From Treponema sp. (GTDB lineage Bacteria > Spirochaetota > Spirochaetia > Treponematales > Treponemataceae): 45,934 bases of DNA. A program made the position numbers and the translations under genes. The first letter of the stretch is position 1, and each line of letters starts with the position of its first letter. The notes below the pieces were generated by a model that worked only from the letters and a program-made list of their open reading frames with translations, made no database searches and was not told the DNA's origin. Below, piece after piece: positions 17,757-25,571 of the stretch. Where the stretch lies: contig JAAYQG010000011.1 in assembly GCA_012519415.1 (NCBI GenBank), forward strand, positions 1-45,934, given 5' to 3'.

Positions 17757-17900
17757 TCAGATTAAACCCAACAAACAAAACAAGATAAAGGAGCGTTTTA
17801 TTTCTGTCGGCGGAACAACGATGAACGATGCAATCGTTAGTGCTGCGACGAGTACGAACACGATTTCTTTTTGGATAAATGATTTTAGATTGTGCTTCAT
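17757..17900 (-). pseudogene. Truncated SLC13-like anion permease, N-terminal remnant
   Basis: A 47-codon ORF starts at an ATG that overlaps the stop of the DUF4143 fragment (ATGA) and has GGAG 5 nt upstream. The beginning, MKHNLKSFIQKEIVFVLVAA then LTIASFIVVPP, matches the usual start of SLC13/CitMHS-type permeases, which are more than 400 residues long. After residue 47 there is a stop, and no continuation is found in any frame. I read it as the 5' end of a transporter gene that lost the rest. A genuine small membrane protein is possible but less likely. Confidence 0.5.
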
Positions 17901-18258
17901 GGTTTCTCCAGCAAAAAATCCAAAAGATATTTTGTATACATGCCGTTTCGTTCGATGTTTTGAAATTCATCGAACGTCAGAACGAACTTAGGGTAGTTGT
18001 CTTGTATCTTTTCGAGCGGGGCAAACTCGCGGTCGATTGTGCGTGTATCGGGCAGCAAATATGCAAGCTGGATGTACATGCGTTTGCCCCGGCGTTCTGC
18101 GATAAAGTCAATTTTAAGGTCGTCGATTTTGCCGACATGGACGGTATATCCACGTGTTCGCAATTCAAGATAGACGACGTTTTCGAGTAGCCCGGAAATG
18201 TCGCCGTCACGGTAGTCGATTAAGCCGTGTCGCAGTCCGATGTCGCCTGCAAAATAAA
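17897..18258 (-). pseudogene. 3' remnant of a DUF4143-type AAA ATPase gene
   Basis: The minus-strand frame is open from about 18258 to the TGA at 17897 and reads YFAGDIGLRHGLIDYRDGD, ISGLLENVVYLELRTRGYTV, VGKIDDLKIDFIAERRG and IQLAYLLPDTRTIDREFAPL. This is the C-terminal nuclease-like DUF4143 domain of the large ATPase family often found in host-associated bacteria. The N-terminal AAA part, normally over 250 residues, is missing: sequence stops at a junction near 18258 where the oppositely oriented DUF503 gene begins. Base composition is higher in G+C than the neighbours (32 of 60 in 18001-18060). The reading frame has no internal stop, so loss may be recent. No start codon upstream has a ribosome site. 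Confidence 0.65.
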
Positions 18259-18553
18259 GGTGCGATTACCCTACGTACATTCACTCAAAGAAAAACGCAA
18301 AACGCTCAAAAGTCTTATGGCGAAAATTGCGCAACGATACAGCGCATCGGTACGTGAAGTCGGTTCGCACGATGCTCATCAGATTATAGAGCTTGGATTT
18401 TCGTTTACGGCCTTGTCGGAAGCTGAAGCCCGAGACAAGGCATATGCTATTGAGCAAACGATATGGGAAACGATTGCGAGCATGGGCGAATTGATTGAGT
18501 ATTCGACAGACTGCGTGCTCCCCGATTTTTTGGGAAAACGGTTTATCTTTTAA
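18227..18553 (+). CDS. DUF503-family (YlxP-like) protein with altered N-terminus
   Basis: 108 residues from a GTG at 18227. The core, KVRLPYVHSLKEKRKTLKSL and REVGSHDAHQIIELGFSFTA, follows the DUF503 pattern of RLPxAxSLKEKR and SVxEV-x-H/Q-D. YlxP proteins are small and are often encoded near rbfA and infB, with an RNA-related role suspected. The first 10 codons come from the antisense DUF4143 remnant: the junction is at about 18258, just where the native protein would begin. The original start codon may therefore be lost and replaced by a chance GTG. The stop overlaps the convergent gene at 18550. G+C is raised as in the remnant, and no translation-factor genes are near, so its location looks secondary. 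Confidence 0.6.
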   Translation: MSQSDVACKIKVRLPYVHSLKEKRKTLKSLMAKIAQRYSASVREVGSHDAHQIIELGFSFTALSEAEARDKAYAIEQTIWETIASMGELIEYSTDCVLPDFLGKRFIF

Positions 18554-20706
18554 AAATTTGATTCCATTTGCGATAACAAATTTTTTCTTTTAAAAAGAGA
18601 AAAAACTTGTGTATCCATTACCATTGTACAGATTTCCGGTTTATTTTTAAGATATAAACTGTCTTTGAACCGATTTATAGTATTTTCAAAATCTTCACGG
18701 TTATGTCCTAAAATTACAACCTTATTTAATTTTTCATCATAATAGATAATTGTACTTGCAAGATAGTCATTGTTGTTTGACCATCGGGTAAGCTTTCCGT
18801 TTTTTGATTTTTCCATTATCCATTTTTTATTAAATTCAGGCACCTTATTGTCCTTAAAAGCGGTTTCAAGAACACAGGACATTACCATCTTTCCCTTGTG
18901 CATTAATGGTGGCATTTCAGATATTCCAAAAGCTCCCCAAAGCGGCCAGGGATTAAACTGAAAAACAGAACTCATTCCCTGATTATCATAAAGTTGATTT
19001 GCAGTACAATATGCAAGATAATCAATATCTGATGGAATTATTCCTTTCCAGCCCATAACGGGTCCGTATGTCATGTAGAAACCACCCATATCAATTAAAA
19101 GTGTTACGCAAGTCAATAAATTTTCATCATAATTTATCTGAAGCGAATGTGAAAAAATTACATAAACACTGCCATCGGCATCTTTACAGGCAAATAAATC
19201 ATTTCCAAGTTTTTGACCAATCGAAAAAGCATGAAAATCCCATTTTTGATTTCCAAACCTGCCACCTCTGTTTGCATTTTTATGCCAAACACTCGCAATC
19301 CACTGTTCATAAAGCTTGTTTTGTGAAGATTGTGGAATTTTATCTATTTCTGTTCTGAATTTTCCCCTAAAGGCAGAAATCCTTCGTAAATAATTGTCCC
19401 CTTCACTAAACCAGTCAGGAGGGTCCTCATATTCATCTCTTTTCCAATATAAATCAAACTCTTTGCTAGCTTTAATACATTCTTTTTCTGTTGGAATTTT
19501 TAAATCCGGTGGTAAATCAATTTTTACCATTTCCATTTTTTGTTTTTCAATATTTTCTTTTGCTTCTTCAGTAAGAAAATCTTTTTTTGAAGATTTAGCG
19601 GTTTTTTTAGAAACATTAATCATTTGATTTGGAACATTTCCATGTCGCGTCCAAAGGTGCATGGAATTATTTAATTCTACAACATAAGGGGTAAGCTGAT
19701 TAATCTCATCTATATCAGAGAAAGATATATCTGATTCATTGATAAGATATTCAATTGCATTAGTTGCATTTCCTTCAAGCTGTATGCGTATTTGAAGATT
19801 AAAGATTATGAACCTTATTATGTTATGATCAATTTTCTTTTTCTCTAAATATTTGAAAATTAATTCGCAATTTTCATTGTCATCTTCATAGCTTATCTGT
19901 GTAAGCTTTTTTTCAAGCTCTTTTTTGGAAGGTATATAAGGAAGGAAATTTTTTCTTGCTTCAATAATATAATCTTTTTCATGTTCTGCATAAACCCAAA
20001 AAGTTGATATGTAACCGTTTTCATAAATAAAGTTCATATCAATTTCTGTAGCTTCTTTTAAAAATTGAATTGCAATTTTTTTATCAGTAATTTTTGCAGA
20101 TTTATTATCACGATTGTAAATTTCCATGAACTGTTCAACAGAGCAAGCCCCATACAAACTTGCAAGCAAACGAGCATAATTTACAAAAGGAAAATATTTT
20201 CCGTGCTCGTCTTCCCCTTCTGTTGCTTTTATAACGTTTATGTAGTGCTTAGCCAATTCTATTGGTGCACATAGCTCAAGTTCAGAAGCCCCCTTTGGCA
20301 AAAATGCAAAAACCATTCCCGTAGTTACAAAAAAATCAACATAATCGATAATTACATCCTCTATTTGCTCTACAGGAATATTAAAATTTCTGGCACCTTC
20401 CACCATCTTATCAATAACATTTTGAACATCTTTCTTTGAGTGAGTACAAAATGATAAAAAAAGAAGCCTTGCAAGCGGAGCTTTATACTTAAATACATAT
20501 TTCATACGCTGAACAATCTTTTTTTTAAGTTTGTTCACAAGGTTTTCTTTTTTATCATTTATATTAAATTTTTCCGTTATAGGGATTACGTTTGTGATAA
20601 TATAAATCAACTGTTCTTTAGATAAAGAAAGCAATGATTCATCAAGTGTATATACAGGTTTTTTTTTAATGATTAATGGACCTTTTTTATTTAAAAATTC
20701 TATCAC
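18550..20706 (-). CDS. Large protein of unknown function with SAP/Rho-N-like N-terminus
   Basis: 718 residues, no signal peptide and no clear TM helix, so it is probably cytoplasmic. Residues about 20-70 (LLSLSKEQLIYIITNVIP, then KENLVNKLKKKIV) resemble the short helical SAP/Rho-N type modules that open some uncharacterised Firmicutes and spirochaete proteins. The middle is helical and charged. Residues about 455-650 form a Trp/Gly-rich globular part (WHKNANRGGRFGNQKWDFHA, MGGFYMTYGPVMGWKG, FNPWPLWGAFGISEMPPL). I do not recognise a named family. The GTG start at 20706 has AGAGGA 7 nt upstream. G+C is low, unlike the adjacent remnants. It stands alone inside the accessory stretch. Confidence 0.65.
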   Translation of the reverse strand: MIEFLNKKGPLIIKKKPVYTLDESLLSLSKEQLIYIITNVIPITEKFNINDKKENLVNKLKKKIVQRMKYVFKYKAPLARLLFLSFCTHSKKDVQNVIDKMVEGARNFNIPVEQIEDVIIDYVDFFVTTGMVFAFLPKGASELELCAPIELAKHYINVIKATEGEDEHGKYFPFVNYARLLASLYGACSVEQFMEIYNRDNKSAKITDKKIAIQFLKEATEIDMNFIYENGYISTFWVYAEHEKDYIIEARKNFLPYIPSKKELEKKLTQISYEDDNENCELIFKYLEKKKIDHNIIRFIIFNLQIRIQLEGNATNAIEYLINESDISFSDIDEINQLTPYVVELNNSMHLWTRHGNVPNQMINVSKKTAKSSKKDFLTEEAKENIEKQKMEMVKIDLPPDLKIPTEKECIKASKEFDLYWKRDEYEDPPDWFSEGDNYLRRISAFRGKFRTEIDKIPQSSQNKLYEQWIASVWHKNANRGGRFGNQKWDFHAFSIGQKLGNDLFACKDADGSVYVIFSHSLQINYDENLLTCVTLLIDMGGFYMTYGPVMGWKGIIPSDIDYLAYCTANQLYDNQGMSSVFQFNPWPLWGAFGISEMPPLMHKGKMVMSCVLETAFKDNKVPEFNKKWIMEKSKNGKLTRWSNNNDYLASTIIYYDEKLNKVVILGHNREDFENTINRFKDSLYLKNKPEICTMVMDTQVFSLFKRKNLLSQMESNF

Positions 20707-21096
20707 GGGATTTTCCTCTGTATTGTTTTAATGGATTCTAGCCTTAGCCTTCTAAACGCTTTTACTCCTTTATTATAAACAAGTTATGCGACTTTTTCAA
20801 CAGGAGCAGACCGCACTGGAGAAGCCCGCACCTGTCAAGCAGGTCGCACGCAAACCGCAGGCGTGAAGCTGAAGGCTCGACTTTTCTATTTATAGCTAGC
20901 ACTTACTTTTATCTGTACATCGGCGTCGATTTCTGGTAAAAGATTTACCATGGCATGAAGAAACATGAAGAAGAAATATGAAAAAGTACTCATTTATCTT
21001 ATAATATGCTATACTTAGTTGAAGCCACAAGTTTTTATGGAAGCTACAAGTTTTTATGGGCGATGAAGAATAGTTAGAAATAAAAACGGGTGAAAA
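20707..21096. other. Gene-free gap with a G+C-rich patch and a 19-nt tandem repeat
   Basis: About 20797-20884 is strongly G+C-rich (38 of 60 in 20821-20880) within AT-rich surroundings and includes a small foldback ACCTG-TCAAG-CAGGT. I see no credible ORF in it on either strand. At 21021-21058 a 19-nt unit GAAGCYACAAGTTTTTATG occurs twice head to tail. TATAAT and TATACT words near 21000-21015 may be the promoter of the small gene at 21097. Confidence 0.6.
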
Positions 21097-21372
21097 ATGA
21101 ATAAAATTTTAGAAAAGATAGGTTTATTATTTTTTGGCTTAAGTATCTTAATAAGTTTCTGCTCAGATAAATTTCTCAATTATTCTGTAAGCTTAATTTT
21201 CTTTTTTGATTTTCTAGGTTGTGTTTTCTTGCTTCCAGAGTCATATAATTCATTAAAAAAATCGGATTCAGGACTTATGTTAAGACACAGATATTGCTTT
21301 GCAATGACTATCGTTGGTGCAACTTTTTGTTTTGCATTATCAATTGCTTTTTTGCCATGTTTTGGGTTATAA
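21097..21372 (+). CDS. Small membrane protein of unknown function
   Basis: 91 residues with three hydrophobic segments (about 8-24, 29-46 and 68-88) and a short polar loop SLKKSDSGLMLRHRY between the second and third. ACGGGTG 4-5 nt before the ATG is an acceptable ribosome site. It is the first of five small plus-strand genes up to hicAB and the gene after it. I do not recognise the family. Its place in an accessory stretch beside a toxin-antitoxin pair suggests a strain-variable gene. Confidence 0.45.
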   Translation: MNKILEKIGLLFFGLSILISFCSDKFLNYSVSLIFFFDFLGCVFLLPESYNSLKKSDSGLMLRHRYCFAMTIVGATFCFALSIAFLPCFGL

Positions 21373-21426
21373 CAACCAACAAACAACAAAAATAAGTAAG
21401 TGTTCAAAATAAAGGTGTCTTATAAA

Positions 21427-21684
21427 ATGAGGAATACAAGAAATAAGTATATTGTATTTTTCTTTGTTTGCGTTCTATTCCTAATCAATAAAGGTGTATG
21501 TATGGAAGATACAAATATTGAAATAGCAGAAAAAATGGATGGGATAACACTCAATATAACGTATGTAAAACCGGAAGAGGTAGCATTAATTCCGATATTA
21601 CCACGGTCATCAATTAAATTAGTGATAAATGGAAAAAAAATAGTGGTTTCTTTTTTCAAATGTAAGGTAAAAACCATCTATTGA
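21427..21684 (+). CDS. Small exported protein of unknown function
   Basis: 85 residues. Residues 1-25 (MRNTRNKYIVFFFVCVLFLI and on) look like a signal peptide ending near KGVC; the cysteine context is not a good lipobox. The remainder is short, with an alternating hydrophobic pattern (GITLNITYVKPEEVALIPIL, SSIKLVINGKKIVVSFFK), and may be a truncated beta-rich domain. I prefer the ATG at 21427 to one at 21400 because AAAGGTG lies 9 nt upstream. It is followed directly by the hicAB promoter. Family not recognised; a broken 5' part of a longer gene is possible. Confidence 0.4.
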   Translation: MRNTRNKYIVFFFVCVLFLINKGVCMEDTNIEIAEKMDGITLNITYVKPEEVALIPILPRSSIKLVINGKKIVVSFFKCKVKTIY

Positions 21685-21709
21685 CACATATTATTATATT
21701 TGTTAATTA
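21681..21709 (+). promoter_or_regulatory. Promoter of hicAB
   Basis: A consensus TTGACA (21681-21686), a 17-nt spacer and TAATTA (21704-21709). A better TATAAT starts 4 nt later but gives a 21-nt spacer. HicB proteins commonly repress their own promoter; I see no clear operator palindrome. Confidence 0.45.
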
Positions 21710-21732
21710 TAATTTATGAAGGATGACTATTT

Positions 21733-21930
21733 ATGAAAAATTATTCCTCAAGGGAAATAATAAAAATGCTTATTGCAGACGGCTGGTTTGAAGTTAATAT
21801 CGTCGGTAGTCATCATCAATTTAAACATCCGGTAAAAAAAGGGCGTACAACAGTAAAGCACCCTACTAAGAGCATTCCATTAAAAACCTTAAAGATGATC
21901 GAAAAGCAATCGGGATTGTCATTCAAATAA
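21733..21930 (+). CDS. hicA: HicA-type mRNA interferase toxin
   Basis: 65 residues, the normal size. HicA toxins have a double-stranded-RNA-binding-like fold and cleave mRNA. The sequence has the family hallmarks: SREIIKMLIADGWFEV, the catalytic region GSHHQFKHP with His27-His28, and TVKHPTKSIPLKTLK. AAGGA lies about 9 nt before the ATG. It is followed 28 nt later by hicB, the classical toxin-first order, and shares the promoter at 21681. All key residues look intact, so the toxin should be active when free of HicB. Confidence 0.9.
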   Translation: MKNYSSREIIKMLIADGWFEVNIVGSHHQFKHPVKKGRTTVKHPTKSIPLKTLKMIEKQSGLSFK

Positions 21931-21958
21931 TTTTGGAAGAAAAGAGGAGAATCACAAA

Positions 21959-22357
21959 ATGAAAGAAAGATATGTGTATCCGGCAATTTTTACATATGAA
22001 AAAGACCAAGAAATAGCCGTTACTTTTCCGGATTTAGATGCTGCTACAAGCGGCGAAACGGAAGAAGAGGCTTTGTTTTCTGCAAGAGAACTTTTAGGAA
22101 TTGTTCTTACAGGATTGGAAGAAGACGGAGAAAATATACCTTCTCCGACACCTTTACATGACGTGCAGTGTGAATCAAACGAAAAGGTAAGTCTTGTAGA
22201 TGTATATATGCCATCAATTAGACAAGCTAATATGAATAAAGCAATAAACAGAACTGTAACATTGCCTGCATGGCTAAATGCCATGGCACTGGAACATAAT
22301 ATCAATTTTTCTCAAACCCTACAGGATGCATTAAAAACTACTTTAAAGATCCGGTAA
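21959..22357 (+). CDS. hicB: HicB-family antitoxin
   Basis: 132 residues. The N-terminal half (YPAIFTYEKDQEIAVTFPDL, then ATSGETEEEALFSARELLG) is the HicB partial RNase-H-like domain that binds and blocks HicA. The C-terminal part (NRTVTLPAWLNAMALEHNIN, FSQTLQDALKTTL) is a ribbon-helix-helix-like DNA-binding tail for autoregulation. GAGGAG lies 8 nt before the ATG. Its TAA overlaps the ATG of the following ORF by one base (TAATG), so a third gene may be translationally coupled. Confidence 0.9.
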   Translation: MKERYVYPAIFTYEKDQEIAVTFPDLDAATSGETEEEALFSARELLGIVLTGLEEDGENIPSPTPLHDVQCESNEKVSLVDVYMPSIRQANMNKAINRTVTLPAWLNAMALEHNINFSQTLQDALKTTLKIR

Positions 22358-22845
22358 TGTGTTTAATAGATTTTCATCTTCAATCTTTTTCTTTTCAAAT
22401 TGAGTACTTATGTGTTATGAATTATTCAAAGCAAAATATAATTGTTGATCTTGAATTTAATGCAGGTGTAGCCGTAAAAGAAAAAAACTATTTTCTAACA
22501 CAGACTGTAGGAGATCTTACTCTGAGAGTAAAAGATAGATTAGGGTTAAGAGGTAATAATGTAATAAAGCCCAATATATCTCAAGATTTGTATGAGATTT
22601 CTCCTCGCACATCTCTTGTAAATAGTGGACCTCTTTATGAGAAGATGGTAGCTCTGCCATTGATGGAAAAAATTACAGCTATTTACAAAAAATTGACAAT
22701 TTTGAGAGAAGATGGAACTGTTGCGCTAACACTTGATACATTACCGGATAAAATAATAAAGAAAACAGCAACAAGAGGTTATACGGCATATTACATCGAA
22801 ATTTTTGATTATGATTATGAAGGAAAACCGGCATCACAGTGGTAG
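22357..22845 (+). CDS. Unknown protein encoded directly after hicAB
   Basis: 162 residues if it starts at the ATG overlapping the hicB stop; a shorter form (142 residues) could start at the ATG at 22417, which suits the protein better because the first 20 residues look like read-through sequence. Neither start has a clear Shine-Dalgarno. The body is mixed alpha/beta with no signal peptide (NIIVDLEFNAGVAVKEKNYF, VGDLTLRVKDRLGLRG, TRGYTAYYIEIFDYDYEGKP). I do not recognise a family. The one-base overlap suggests co-expression with the toxin-antitoxin pair, but a role in the module is only inference; it may also be a truncated remnant of a larger gene. Confidence 0.5.
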   Translation: MCLIDFHLQSFSFQIEYLCVMNYSKQNIIVDLEFNAGVAVKEKNYFLTQTVGDLTLRVKDRLGLRGNNVIKPNISQDLYEISPRTSLVNSGPLYEKMVALPLMEKITAIYKKLTILREDGTVALTLDTLPDKIIKKTATRGYTAYYIEIFDYDYEGKPASQW

Positions 22846-22894
22846 CACTGATACTTGCCATTTCATAAAAATTATCCTTAATATTTTAGCGGAT

Positions 22895-23563
22895 TTATAA
22901 AAGTTCGGATTTTTCTGCAAATTGTTGCATATGTTCAGGGAGTGAAATTTCAAAAGTTTTTATGTTTTTTGCGGAATTGACTGGAATTGTAAGTTTAGAA
23001 GCTACAAGCATGAGTTTTTTTGCATCTAGGTTTTTGCGTAAAAATTTGTTCATTTTGAAATTTCCATGTTTATCATCAGCAACAATAGGCACTCCAAGCT
23101 TTGTTGCGTGAATGCGTATTTGATGCATACGTCCTGTTTCTATGCGCCATCTCATGCAACAAAGATTCACCGATTCATCTTCTATTTTTACAGCAGATTT
23201 TGCCTCAATTTGATAATTTGTCAACGCTGCTTTTTCGGCACCTTTTTGTTCAATTACTGAATCAATTACTCCATTTTCTTTAGGCGGAAAACCAACACAA
23301 AATGAAATATATTCTTTGACAGCTTTTTTTCCTGAAAAAATTTCTGTGTATATAGCAGCAGTTTTTGGATTTTTTGCAACAACTAAAATGCCTGCCGTAT
23401 CTTTATCAAGGCGGTGAACTAAATAAACTTTTTGTCCAATCTGTTTAGACAGAATTTTGTCAAGTGAATGCAAAATTCCTTCTCCGCCTTGTACCGCAAG
23501 CCCACTTTGTTTGTTTATAACAAGAATGTCGTTATCTTCATAAAGAATTGGAATAATATTCAT
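22895..23563 (-). CDS. RluA-family RNA pseudouridine synthase without S4 domain
   Basis: 222 residues. These enzymes isomerise specific uridines to pseudouridine in rRNA or tRNA. The catalytic motif VHRLDKDTAGILVVAKN (Asp53) is intact, followed by the RluA motifs KEYISFCVG and ETGRMHQIRIHATKLGVPIV. The protein begins directly at the catalytic domain (IPILYEDNDILVINKQSGLA), so the S4 RNA-binding domain of RluC/RluD is absent, as in short RluA-type members. The ATG has no Shine-Dalgarno and lies 6 nt after a -10 box. It is divergent from the transglutaminase-like gene. The target uridine cannot be predicted. Confidence 0.88.
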   Translation of the reverse strand: MNIIPILYEDNDILVINKQSGLAVQGGEGILHSLDKILSKQIGQKVYLVHRLDKDTAGILVVAKNPKTAAIYTEIFSGKKAVKEYISFCVGFPPKENGVIDSVIEQKGAEKAALTNYQIEAKSAVKIEDESVNLCCMRWRIETGRMHQIRIHATKLGVPIVADDKHGNFKMNKFLRKNLDAKKLMLVASKLTIPVNSAKNIKTFEISLPEHMQQFAEKSELL

Positions 23564-23569
23564 TCAATG

Positions 23570-23598
23570 AGTATAGTTAAAATTGCTGAAAAATTCAA
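23570..23598 (-). promoter_or_regulatory. Promoter of the pseudouridine synthase gene, leaderless type
   Basis: On the minus strand: TTGAAT (23598-23593), a 17-nt spacer, TATACT (23575-23570), then 6 nt to the ATG at 23563. Both boxes match consensus well (4 of 6 and 5 of 6), and the expected start site falls on the start codon. Confidence 0.6.
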
Positions 23599-23664
23599 TT
23601 TTAGAACTTACATTAGAAACTGCAAGATTTATATTTGCTGTTTTCACTTTTAGGAGAAAAAATA

Positions 23665-24837
23665 ATGAAACGCCTTATATTTGTTTTTTGCTGTATTTTT
23701 ATAAGTTTTACATCATTGCAAAATCTTTCTGCAATTCAATTTGCTTCGCCAACATTAAATTATTCAATAAATCTGCCGGATGATTTTCAAATGACAGGTT
23801 CCACTGGAAGTAACCGTTATCAGTTTTCCAGCACGATTTTACCTGTGGAATTACTTTTATGTACTTACGAAAAACAAGAATATGAAAATTCAGCAGCTGT
23901 TTTAGATAGCCTTGTAAAGCAACTTTACGGTTCATCTCGTGTAGCATCTTTTAAATGGCGAAACAGAGATACTGCAGTTGCGCAAATTTCTCTTGCGTTT
24001 GATAAATATTCAGTTCGACAAGGCTGGGCTGCTTCTGCGGAGCTTCCGCAAAACAAAGGATACGTTGCTTTAATCGGGTTTTATCCCGAAGCAGAGCTTG
24101 ATTCATCTTTGTGCGAAACGCTAATAATTTCATCTATAGATAGTCTTACAATAGATTATGGCTCGAATTTTGAAGCGGGACTTTTTACTGCTTTTGCATT
24201 TCCGATAGAGGGAGAAAAACAAATAAGCATAAATATAGCAGGAAAAACAATAGAGTCTACTATGGATAAAATTGACGTAGAAGCAAACCAATATGTAATA
24301 AATCGTGAATTTATGATTCTTGCGCTTGAAAATAAATATGGACTTGGACGAGAAGCATGTAAGCGTTTTTACAAAACTGTTTACAGAGATGCTTATAACC
24401 GTCTTAAAAATTTTTCTTTTACACTTCAGAATGAATTGACATTCGGCGAAAATCCAATAAAAGATAGAAGGGAACTTGCTGAAGTGCTTTTAAAATGGAC
24501 GCAATCATTAGAATACAAAAGAGATTTACAAGGAAGTGATGTAACATCTTTGCCCGCATTGCTTACAGGTGAAGGTTCTGATTGCGACAGCCGCGCGCTT
24601 TTGCTTGCAATAATTTTAAGACAAATGAATTACAGAAGTGCTTTTTTTGTTTCAAGTGTATATTCACACGCGCTTGTAGGTGCAGAACTTGAGGGAACCG
24701 GAGCAGCAATGGAAATAAACGGAAAAAAATATATTATCGGCGAAACAACAGCTGCTGTAAAATTCGGTCAAATTGCAGCGGATATGAGCAATGCTTCAAA
24801 TTGGATTGGTGTAACATTTGAACCGGAAAATCAATAA
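23665..24837 (+). CDS. Exported transglutaminase-like protein
   Basis: 390 residues. The ATG at 23665 has TAGGAG 8 nt upstream, better than the in-frame ATG at 23635. A signal peptide covers about residues 1-23 (MKRLIFVFCCIFISFTSLQN). The C-terminal part holds a transglutaminase/cysteine-protease-like core: LLTGEGSDCDSRALLLA with Cys307, SHALVGAEL with His335, and KKYIIGETT, where the third residue would be Glu360 instead of the usual Asp. The N-terminal 180 residues are a separate domain of beta character. It may act on cell-envelope proteins or peptidoglycan in the periplasm. Substrate and activity are inference; non-catalytic members of this fold exist. Confidence 0.7.
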   Translation: MKRLIFVFCCIFISFTSLQNLSAIQFASPTLNYSINLPDDFQMTGSTGSNRYQFSSTILPVELLLCTYEKQEYENSAAVLDSLVKQLYGSSRVASFKWRNRDTAVAQISLAFDKYSVRQGWAASAELPQNKGYVALIGFYPEAELDSSLCETLIISSIDSLTIDYGSNFEAGLFTAFAFPIEGEKQISINIAGKTIESTMDKIDVEANQYVINREFMILALENKYGLGREACKRFYKTVYRDAYNRLKNFSFTLQNELTFGENPIKDRRELAEVLLKWTQSLEYKRDLQGSDVTSLPALLTGEGSDCDSRALLLAIILRQMNYRSAFFVSSVYSHALVGAELEGTGAAMEINGKKYIIGETTAAVKFGQIAADMSNASNWIGVTFEPENQ

Positions 24838-24868
24838 ATACATTGTTTTAACAAAGTACAAAATATAA

Positions 24869-24917
24869 CTGCAAAAACAATAAATTAGTATTTTAATTGA
24901 TTCTATTGTTTTTACAG
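24869..24917. terminator. Terminator between convergent genes
   Basis: CTGCAAAAACAATA (24869-24882) pairs with TATTGTTTTTACAG (24904-24917) with one mismatch that is a G-U wobble in the minus-strand RNA. The arms end in A- and T-rich runs, so it may serve both the transglutaminase-like gene and the HTH-EIIA gene. Confidence 0.55.
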
Positions 24918-25571
24918 TTAATTTTCGTTAATTAATAAATTATAAGCATCAAGCGGCGTTTCAATAGATAAAAGTGCATCTCTAAGTTTGCTGCTTTTGA
25001 GACGATTGCTAAAATAAGAAAGTGTCTGTAAATAATACGCATGTTGATTATAAGCAGCAGCAATCATAAAAAGCAGCCGCACAGGTTCATCGTCAATAGC
25101 CTGAAAATCAAGAATATCAACTTTGCTAATGCCAACAGACATAACAAGATCTGTAACGGAAGCAAGACGAACATGAGGAATTGCAATACCTCGCCCTATG
25201 GCGGTTGACATTAACTCCTCTCTTTTCAAAATTTCAACAGAAAGTTCTTGGCTCGCTTTTACTTGTGGTGCTGTACTTAAATTATTTGCAAGAGCTAAAA
25301 GAGCATCATGTTTTGTTGAATGATTCAAAAAGATAATGCGATCAGGCGAAAGAATGTTTTTTACCTGAATCTGCGAATTCTGCAAAACAGGTTTAGAACT
25401 TGAAGATAAACGATCATTTACCCATTTTTCAATTTCTGCTTTTTTAAAACGCCAAACAGTTCCAATTTTGCCAGAAGGAATTTCTCCTTTCTGCGCCCAA
25501 TCATATACAGTGCGTTCAGAAACTCTTAAATATCGCGCAACTTCTTCTATTGTAAGAATATCGTCTTCCAT
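24918..25571 (-). CDS. PtsN-like EIIA protein with N-terminal excisionase-type HTH
   Basis: 217 residues. Residues 5-55 (LTIEEVARYLRVSERTVYDW, then KIGTVWRFKKAEIEKWV) are a MerR/excisionase-type winged HTH. Residues about 72-215 are a fructose/nitrogen-type PTS EIIA domain whose phosphorylatable histidine is His133 in AIGRGIAIPHVRL. The protein is therefore a candidate phosphorylation-responsive DNA-binding regulator, a fusion typical of spirochaetes and some deep-branching bacteria. I chose the ATG at 25571, which has GGGAG 6 nt upstream; the ORF extends to 25664 without family similarity. No other PTS gene is in the window, so its phosphate donor and regulon are unknown. Confidence 0.85.
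   Translation of the reverse strand: MEDDILTIEEVARYLRVSERTVYDWAQKGEIPSGKIGTVWRFKKAEIEKWVNDRLSSSSKPVLQNSQIQVKNILSPDRIIFLNHSTKHDALLALANNLSTAPQVKASQELSVEILKREELMSTAIGRGIAIPHVRLASVTDLVMSVGISKVDILDFQAIDDEPVRLLFMIAAAYNQHAYYLQTLSYFSNRLKSSKLRDALLSIETPLDAYNLLINEN

Noticed and set aside
17728-18210. Several ORFs of 70-103 residues on either strand in the remnant region
   Set aside because: They are shadows of the DUF4143 and permease fragments; the frame with family similarity is the minus frame reported.
17711-22860. A complete prophage or integrative element in the accessory stretch
   Set aside because: No integrase, portal, terminase, relaxase or flanking direct repeats are visible, and the tRNA genes do not flank it.
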